DNA of 64,000 bases, taken from contig NZ_CAAHFG010000001.1 in NCBI RefSeq assembly GCF_900890425.1, forward strand, positions 3,410,001 to 3,474,000. The letters run 5' to 3'. Position 1 is the first letter of the stretch, and every line of letters begins with the position of its first letter. Shown here piece by piece: positions 59,423 through 64,000 of this stretch. The DNA is from Pontiella desulfatans. Its GTDB lineage: Bacteria > Verrucomicrobiota > Kiritimatiellia > Kiritimatiellales > Pontiellaceae. The notes under the pieces are model-generated. The model saw only the letters and a list, made by a program, of their open reading frames with translations. It had not been told where the DNA came from and did not search any database. A program made the translations under genes and the position numbers.

Positions 59423-61858
59423 CTATGCCACAAACCAGATTGGACTGCTCCAAGCGAGTTCCTCGTCGTTCGTCTGGATGCGGGTGTAATACCAGACATG
59501 CTTCTCGTCGAGGGGGGCCTGATCGGTCCACGCCAACACCATCTCGGCTTTGCCGGGAGCGGCGCGGTGGACGATCTTGTTGTTGCGAAAAATGACGACC
59601 TCTTTGATCGCATCGGGAGCCACGGCTTTGACGAGGAACTTGATCGGGCCATTCGGGCGCTTGACCTTGTCGCCCATGATCGCGTTGCCGGCACTGAACT
59701 GGAGTCCCATCTTCGGATGGGACGTACCGAAGGTGTGGCGGGCGCGGATCGCTTCGAAGATGCTCTCGCGTGTCAGGTCCTGCGCCCACACACCGGCCTT
59801 GCCGGTGCCGCCGCCGTGATCGGGACTGGCGATGACCCCGATCACTATGCCCTTGGCCCATGCGTCCTGCAGGTAATTGCCTTTTACAGGTTCGCCATGC
59901 GGCGCCTGTCGCGGACAACCCAGATATTCGTAGGATTGACGACCCTGAAAGATCTCGGCCACAGGTTGCAGCCGTTCGTCGGTATACGTCCAGTCGGTGG
60001 GAGGATTGCCGCTGCCCTTGTGCTGCCCGTCGGCAAGCTGATGCGGGATAAAGATAAAGTCGGTGTCTTTGAGATCGTCCCAGACCTGACGCGGAGTCTG
60101 TTTGTTTTCGAACGAATCGTAGAACTTCGACTGATACGGATCCAGGAAGATGAGGTTTCGGTGGCCGTGGCCGCCGGAAGTCGGGCCTCTGCTCGATGTC
60201 CATTCCTGCGCGAGGAACGTGATGAACCGTTGGGGGTCGTGGTTTTGCCGCGTCTGTTCAGCATTGAGACTCCACTGCTGAGGATCAAAATTATACCCGT
60301 GGTCGGTAATCGCGCAGAAATCAAGTTGTTCGATGTCGCGCACGTTCGCATACAGGTCGTGCCCCGGAGGGTTAAAACGCCGGTCGCATACGGATATGTC
60401 GGTGTGATCATGCAAGTCGCCAAAGAACAGGGATAACTCGCCGGAGTGCGTCTTCCACGTCTGTCGCGGGAATGTAGCGTTGCAGAATTTCGACTTCGCG
60501 GGCAGCGAAAATTCCGTCGCAGGCATGGCCAACGGAACGAGGGTTAGTCTGCCGGGTTCCTCCGACGGCAATGTCTTGACTGCAATGCCGGATTTCCAGT
60601 CGCGGTATTTTCCAAGCGTGTCGTCCCACGTCCTCGGCAAGTCATCATACTGGGAACTCGCAACAACCTTGCCGCTCTTCGGAAATGCCAGCGGCACAGG
60701 CTGCCAACGCCCTTCCTGCGAGCTAAGCTTGATTATTTCAGACCAGCCGTCTTTGCCGTATGACCACAGCACCGGAGTCCATCCAGCCTGCTTTTTCTTC
60801 GCACCAAGCGTTGCCGACAACCAAAGCGCGCCGGACGCATCGAACCCGATGCGCGGCCGCATAAGGTGGCGCTTGGGGATGGAAACCCTCTCAAACATAT
60901 CTGTCGGCATCATAAGTTTTTCACTGTCAAGGCGTGCCACAACAACCCGTTGCTCGTCCAGAGCGTTCAGATTTATCTTCGGGTAGCTGTTCGCTTGCCA
61001 GGCCATCCAAACCTCAGTTCCGCGCACCGCCAAATGCGGGTGCCGCTCGATGCGGGCATCACGGGTCAACGACATTTCGGTTTGCCATTTGCCGTCGATG
61101 CACCAGACTCCGTAGATATTCGACTGCTCTTCACGATAGGAATCCCAGGCAGCAAAGAACCGGCCGTCCGGCAATGCAACGATCGTCGGGTTGTAACTGT
61201 TGGCGTCCGGTGCCGTGATACGTTGCGGAATTCCAACGTTCCCGTTCGTCACGCAGCATGCATAAATCCCGCGGTGCGTTCCCGCGTTCGATTCCCAGAG
61301 AATCCAGGTTGTGCCCTTGTTCGAAGCAACAACGGGCGACAAGTTGGCATTGCCCTCGCATGAAATCATCTGCAGTTCAGACTTCTTACCCGAGCCATCG
61401 ATGCGCGCAAACGCAATCTGCCATTTGTCCTTGATTTCAAGAGGGAAGACAACCGTGCAGCCGGAGGCTTCACCCGTCAGACATGGAATGCCAATGGCCG
61501 TCGCCCTGGACGTATCCAGTGAGCTGCAGTTGATGTGCCGACCGTTAACGACCCGATCGACCCGCACAAAACCGCGGCGTTTCGGGCGCGACAAAAACGC
61601 CATCCATGCCGTGCCCGCCGCATCACAGGCCATCGCTGGAAACTGCTCCACTTTTTCCGGCCACGACACGGCAGGCTGTGACCCTCCGGGCGCTGCAAAC
61701 AGCCCGCTCGGAACACACGTGAGTGCCCCCGTGGCAGCCATAATATTGAGAAACGACCTGCGCGACCATTCGGACATGCCGCCGTCGGCCGGTATATCAA
61801 GATCCTGACAGGCAGGATACTCTCCACTCGGTTGTTTAGATTTTTGCTCTGACTTCAT
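59423..61858 (-). CDS. Tat-exported DUF3604 (PHP-like) protein
   Basis: 811 aa. The twin-arginine signal (WSRRSFLNIMAATGALTCVP, about residues 31-50) marks it for folded export. A beta-propeller-like N-terminal half (about 60-480) precedes the DUF3604 domain (about 490-811). That domain has PHP-like metal motifs FGDLHDHTDIS and FCAITDHGYN, and later SPDHGGG. DUF3604 proteins are putative metal-dependent hydrolases often found next to sulfatases and glycan-degradation genes. The start at 61858 has GGAG 8 nt upstream; an ATG at 61963 is in frame but has no spaced ribosome site. Confidence 0.85.
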   Translation of the reverse strand: MKSEQKSKQPSGEYPACQDLDIPADGGMSEWSRRSFLNIMAATGALTCVPSGLFAAPGGSQPAVSWPEKVEQFPAMACDAAGTAWMAFLSRPKRRGFVRVDRVVNGRHINCSSLDTSRATAIGIPCLTGEASGCTVVFPLEIKDKWQIAFARIDGSGKKSELQMISCEGNANLSPVVASNKGTTWILWESNAGTHRGIYACCVTNGNVGIPQRITAPDANSYNPTIVALPDGRFFAAWDSYREEQSNIYGVWCIDGKWQTEMSLTRDARIERHPHLAVRGTEVWMAWQANSYPKINLNALDEQRVVVARLDSEKLMMPTDMFERVSIPKRHLMRPRIGFDASGALWLSATLGAKKKQAGWTPVLWSYGKDGWSEIIKLSSQEGRWQPVPLAFPKSGKVVASSQYDDLPRTWDDTLGKYRDWKSGIAVKTLPSEEPGRLTLVPLAMPATEFSLPAKSKFCNATFPRQTWKTHSGELSLFFGDLHDHTDISVCDRRFNPPGHDLYANVRDIEQLDFCAITDHGYNFDPQQWSLNAEQTRQNHDPQRFITFLAQEWTSSRGPTSGGHGHRNLIFLDPYQSKFYDSFENKQTPRQVWDDLKDTDFIFIPHQLADGQHKGSGNPPTDWTYTDERLQPVAEIFQGRQSYEYLGCPRQAPHGEPVKGNYLQDAWAKGIVIGVIASPDHGGGTGKAGVWAQDLTRESIFEAIRARHTFGTSHPKMGLQFSAGNAIMGDKVKRPNGPIKFLVKAVAPDAIKEVVIFRNNKIVHRAAPGKAEMVLAWTDQAPLDEKHVWYYTRIQTNDEELAWSSPIWFVA

Positions 61859-61979
61859 GTTTATTTCTCCTACAGATCTTTCATCTAAACAAAGGGCTTT
61901 TCGAGCCTGCTCCAGTTTGGAGTGATTAACCATTTCCATCCACTCCAGCAGTATCTCTTTCATCTCCTTGTTAGAATTT

Positions 61980-63794
61980 CTATTTCACGATCACGGGCTC
62001 AGTGAGGGGCTGCGGGAGGGGTTTCTGAAGGCGCTGCTTGTACTCCTCCCCGGCAAACGCGGCAAAGTTGAGGGATTTCCCGGCATACTCTTTCGGCACC
62101 AAAAACGACACATCAAGCGTTCCGGTTCCTTTAGCTTTAAGCACCTGCCGCTTAACCTTCTTTTGCCCGCTTTTCAGGGTTACATGGATTTTCTGCTCAC
62201 CGAGCTTCGATGGAATCCTGTGAGTAATCTTGACCGTTACGGTACTTCCGGCAACCAGCTGTTTCGGAGCCTCAAGGGTCAGGTAGTTACCCGCCTCTTT
62301 CGCGGGCACACGACCCGATGCTTGTTCCTTGGCAGAAGCCCACCCATAGCCTTGAGGAATTAACGGGGTGTCTCTCTTTTTACGGGGAGGAATCGGTTTC
62401 CATTCCGGAAGAGTCTTTCTCCAGTTGCCAAACTCCTCGTCCATGCGTTTTACAACTTCAGGATGGGCATCTGACACGTCTTTGGTTTCTTTTGGATCCG
62501 CGTTCAGGTCAAACAGTTGCCACTGATCCGTTTCAGATTTTCGATACAGGCGCCAGTCCTTCCAACGAACCGCCACCACATTACGGTGCGCCATGTCCGA
62601 GGGATCGCAGTTGAGCTGGAAGAGAAACTCATGAGCGACGCCCGTTTTTTTTCCCTGTAGATGCGGAATCATATTCACACCGTCTAGATTCCCGGGCACG
62701 GGGTGTCCCGAAACAACAGCAAACGTGGAAAAGAAGTCAAAACTGCTGTTCAGTCCGTCATACCGCTTACCTGCAGGGATCACTCCGGGATAGGAATAGA
62801 TACAGGGAACCCGCACCCAGCCAACCTGCTGCGTTCCGCCATGTTTACCCCCGGCATAGGGCGTTGAAGAACCACCTTCATCCAGATTTGCGCCGTTGTC
62901 GCTGGCAAACACGATCAGTGTGTTCTCCCGTAATCCATATTCATCCAGCACCTTGAGCAGTTTCCCAACCTGATCATCCACCGACACAATAGCGCCGGCC
63001 AAAAACCGCCGCACGCCCTTGGCGGTCGTGCGGTTGATATAGGATTCCGGCGCCTCCATGCTTGGCGAATGAACCGCGTTCGGCGAGAAGTAGAGGAAGA
63101 ACGGCTCATCCTTATGACGCTTGACGAAGTCAACCATCATATCGCCATCATAATCCGTCAGCCACTGGTCTTTGCCGTCCGGAGTTTTTACAAAAAAACG
63201 GGAACTTTGCTTATATTTTTTAAGCAGGGCCTTCGTATTCTTCACACCATGCTTAACCATCCGCTCTTCCAACGCCTTCAGCTCATCCGGCGAATATTTC
63301 TTCATCGGCGCATTTTTTCGGGTTTCATCGAATCCTACGGACAGGGGGCCCTGAGTGCTGTCACCCAGATCCCATTTGCCGATTTGCCCGGTCGCGTATC
63401 CTGCATCCGACATAAATTGCGCCATGGTCGGCCGGTCGGAGGGCAGCGGCTGGCCGCGTGCCATGCCGAACTTGCCGGAACGCTGGGCATACTCCCCCAT
63501 CATCAGGGCATGACGGCTGGGACTGCAGGGCGCACTGGCCACATGGAACGAGGTGCAAACCACCCCCGTCTCCGCCAGCTTATCAATGTTCGGTGTTGGA
63601 ATGTCTTTGCAGCCGTAAGGCCCGATATCGCCATATCCCAAATCATCAATAAAGAGCAGAACAACATTCGGCTTATTCCCGAACGCACCTTGCCCGGCCG
63701 CCATGGCGGCAGGCACAAAAGAAGCCGCGATGCCCGCCCCGCAGAGCAGAGCAACCCTCTTTAACGATTTCGCGCATTTCAGCCTGTTTTTCAT
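61980..63794 (-). CDS. Secreted sulfatase with GKWDLG instead of GKWHLG
   Basis: 604-aa sulfatase: signal peptide (VALLCGAGIAASFVPAAMA), FIDDLGYGD, formylglycine site CSPSR (Cys90), SDNGANL, and a C-terminal beta-sandwich extension (about 500-604). At the position of the conserved GKWHLG it reads GQIGKWDLGDS: the His that normally contacts the formylglycine is Asp. The other ligands are present, so activity may be altered rather than lost. GGAAG lies about 11 nt before the ATG, a rather weak site. The remnant at 59255 is a lost sister copy. Confidence 0.9.
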   Translation of the reverse strand: MKNRLKCAKSLKRVALLCGAGIAASFVPAAMAAGQGAFGNKPNVVLLFIDDLGYGDIGPYGCKDIPTPNIDKLAETGVVCTSFHVASAPCSPSRHALMMGEYAQRSGKFGMARGQPLPSDRPTMAQFMSDAGYATGQIGKWDLGDSTQGPLSVGFDETRKNAPMKKYSPDELKALEERMVKHGVKNTKALLKKYKQSSRFFVKTPDGKDQWLTDYDGDMMVDFVKRHKDEPFFLYFSPNAVHSPSMEAPESYINRTTAKGVRRFLAGAIVSVDDQVGKLLKVLDEYGLRENTLIVFASDNGANLDEGGSSTPYAGGKHGGTQQVGWVRVPCIYSYPGVIPAGKRYDGLNSSFDFFSTFAVVSGHPVPGNLDGVNMIPHLQGKKTGVAHEFLFQLNCDPSDMAHRNVVAVRWKDWRLYRKSETDQWQLFDLNADPKETKDVSDAHPEVVKRMDEEFGNWRKTLPEWKPIPPRKKRDTPLIPQGYGWASAKEQASGRVPAKEAGNYLTLEAPKQLVAGSTVTVKITHRIPSKLGEQKIHVTLKSGQKKVKRQVLKAKGTGTLDVSFLVPKEYAGKSLNFAAFAGEEYKQRLQKPLPQPLTEPVIVK

Positions 63795-63811
63795 CTTATA
63801 AACTTCCAGTT

Positions 63812-64000
63812 TTAGTGGTTTAAATTTTTCTTTTTCTTACCACCAGCCTTGGATTCCGATGCCCCTTTCGGATAGATTGAGATCTCCCATTGCTTGAGCG
63901 TTTTAAAATATTTTCCGGCGACCTCCGGATAGGCACCGGCCAAATCGTTCGACTCCGAGAGGTCTTCGTTCAAGTTGTAGAGGCGGACGGTATCCCCCTG
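63812..64000 (-). CDS. Sulfatase C-terminus, partial at window edge
   Basis: 62 residues visible before the stop at 63812. QGDTVRLYNLNEDLSESNDL followed by AGAYPEVAGKYFKTLKQWE is the standard end of a sulfatase, then a lysine-rich tail (KAGGKKKKNLNH). The rest of the gene is beyond the right edge. It is the upstream neighbour of the 61980 gene, 17 bp away, so they are likely co-transcribed. Confidence 0.8.
   Translation of the reverse strand, partial: QGDTVRLYNLNEDLSESNDLAGAYPEVAGKYFKTLKQWEISIYPKGASESKAGGKKKKNLNH

Overview
The window looks like a bacterial chromosome of the Kiritimatiellota / Pontiella type. This is inferred from gene style only: many secreted formylglycine sulfatases, LamG-domain secreted proteins, and the C-terminal 'DPDGD..N..EY..GGNPT..' tail module common in that phylum. 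No rRNA gene is present to confirm it. The window has three parts.

(1) 1-7,087: the left arm of a sulfated-polysaccharide utilisation cluster, all on the minus strand. It holds a short-chain dehydrogenase (cut by the window edge), three secreted sulfatases, and a deoC-type aldolase whose stop lies 1 bp from the next sulfatase start.

(2) 7,087 to about 42,600: an integrated mobile replicon inserted in a tRNA-Gly(CCC) gene, of which only the 3' part remains at the left edge (7,087-7,131). It carries a tyrosine integrase and an excisionase-like protein. It has two unknown divergent gene groups and a MoxR ATPase / metallopeptidase-vWA / zinc-protein group. It also has a complete QatABCD anti-phage system, an SSB with a radical SAM protein, and two paralogous HerA-like ATPases fused to a PD-(D/E)XK-type nuclease domain, each followed by small membrane proteins. 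Its most remarkable gene is an archaeal-type Orc1/Cdc6 replication initiator (29,937-31,190). Directly upstream, two inverted copies of CTCCA-N2-GGAAA-N3-ACTCGCAC flank an AT-rich stretch, which is the layout of an archaeal origin. Several genes of the element have TATA-like boxes at a fixed distance from the ATG (about 40 nt when a Shine-Dalgarno is present, 27-30 nt when not), a shared TGGGAC operator-like motif, recurrent leader hairpins, and a 365-bp array of mini-hairpins with C(GNA)G triloops. No phage structural genes and no recognisable conjugation relaxase are visible. Two transposons (a DDE/rve-type IS and an IS66-family element) have landed near the right end, and the right attachment site was not found.

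(3) About 42,600-64,000: the right arm of the sulfatase cluster, again on the minus strand. It has five complete sulfatases, one partial sulfatase, three large secreted structural/LamG-type proteins, and a Tat-exported DUF3604 protein. This part is being actively reshuffled. A 1,191-aa chimera joins a duplicated sulfatase to a duplicated copy of the downstream secreted protein. A LamG gene was truncated at the same breakpoint, and several sulfatase and LamG remnants lie between the genes.

In functional terms the two flanks desulfate and handle marine-type sulfated glycans outside the cytoplasm. The central element is an autonomous replication, defence and DNA-translocation package of apparently cross-domain origin.
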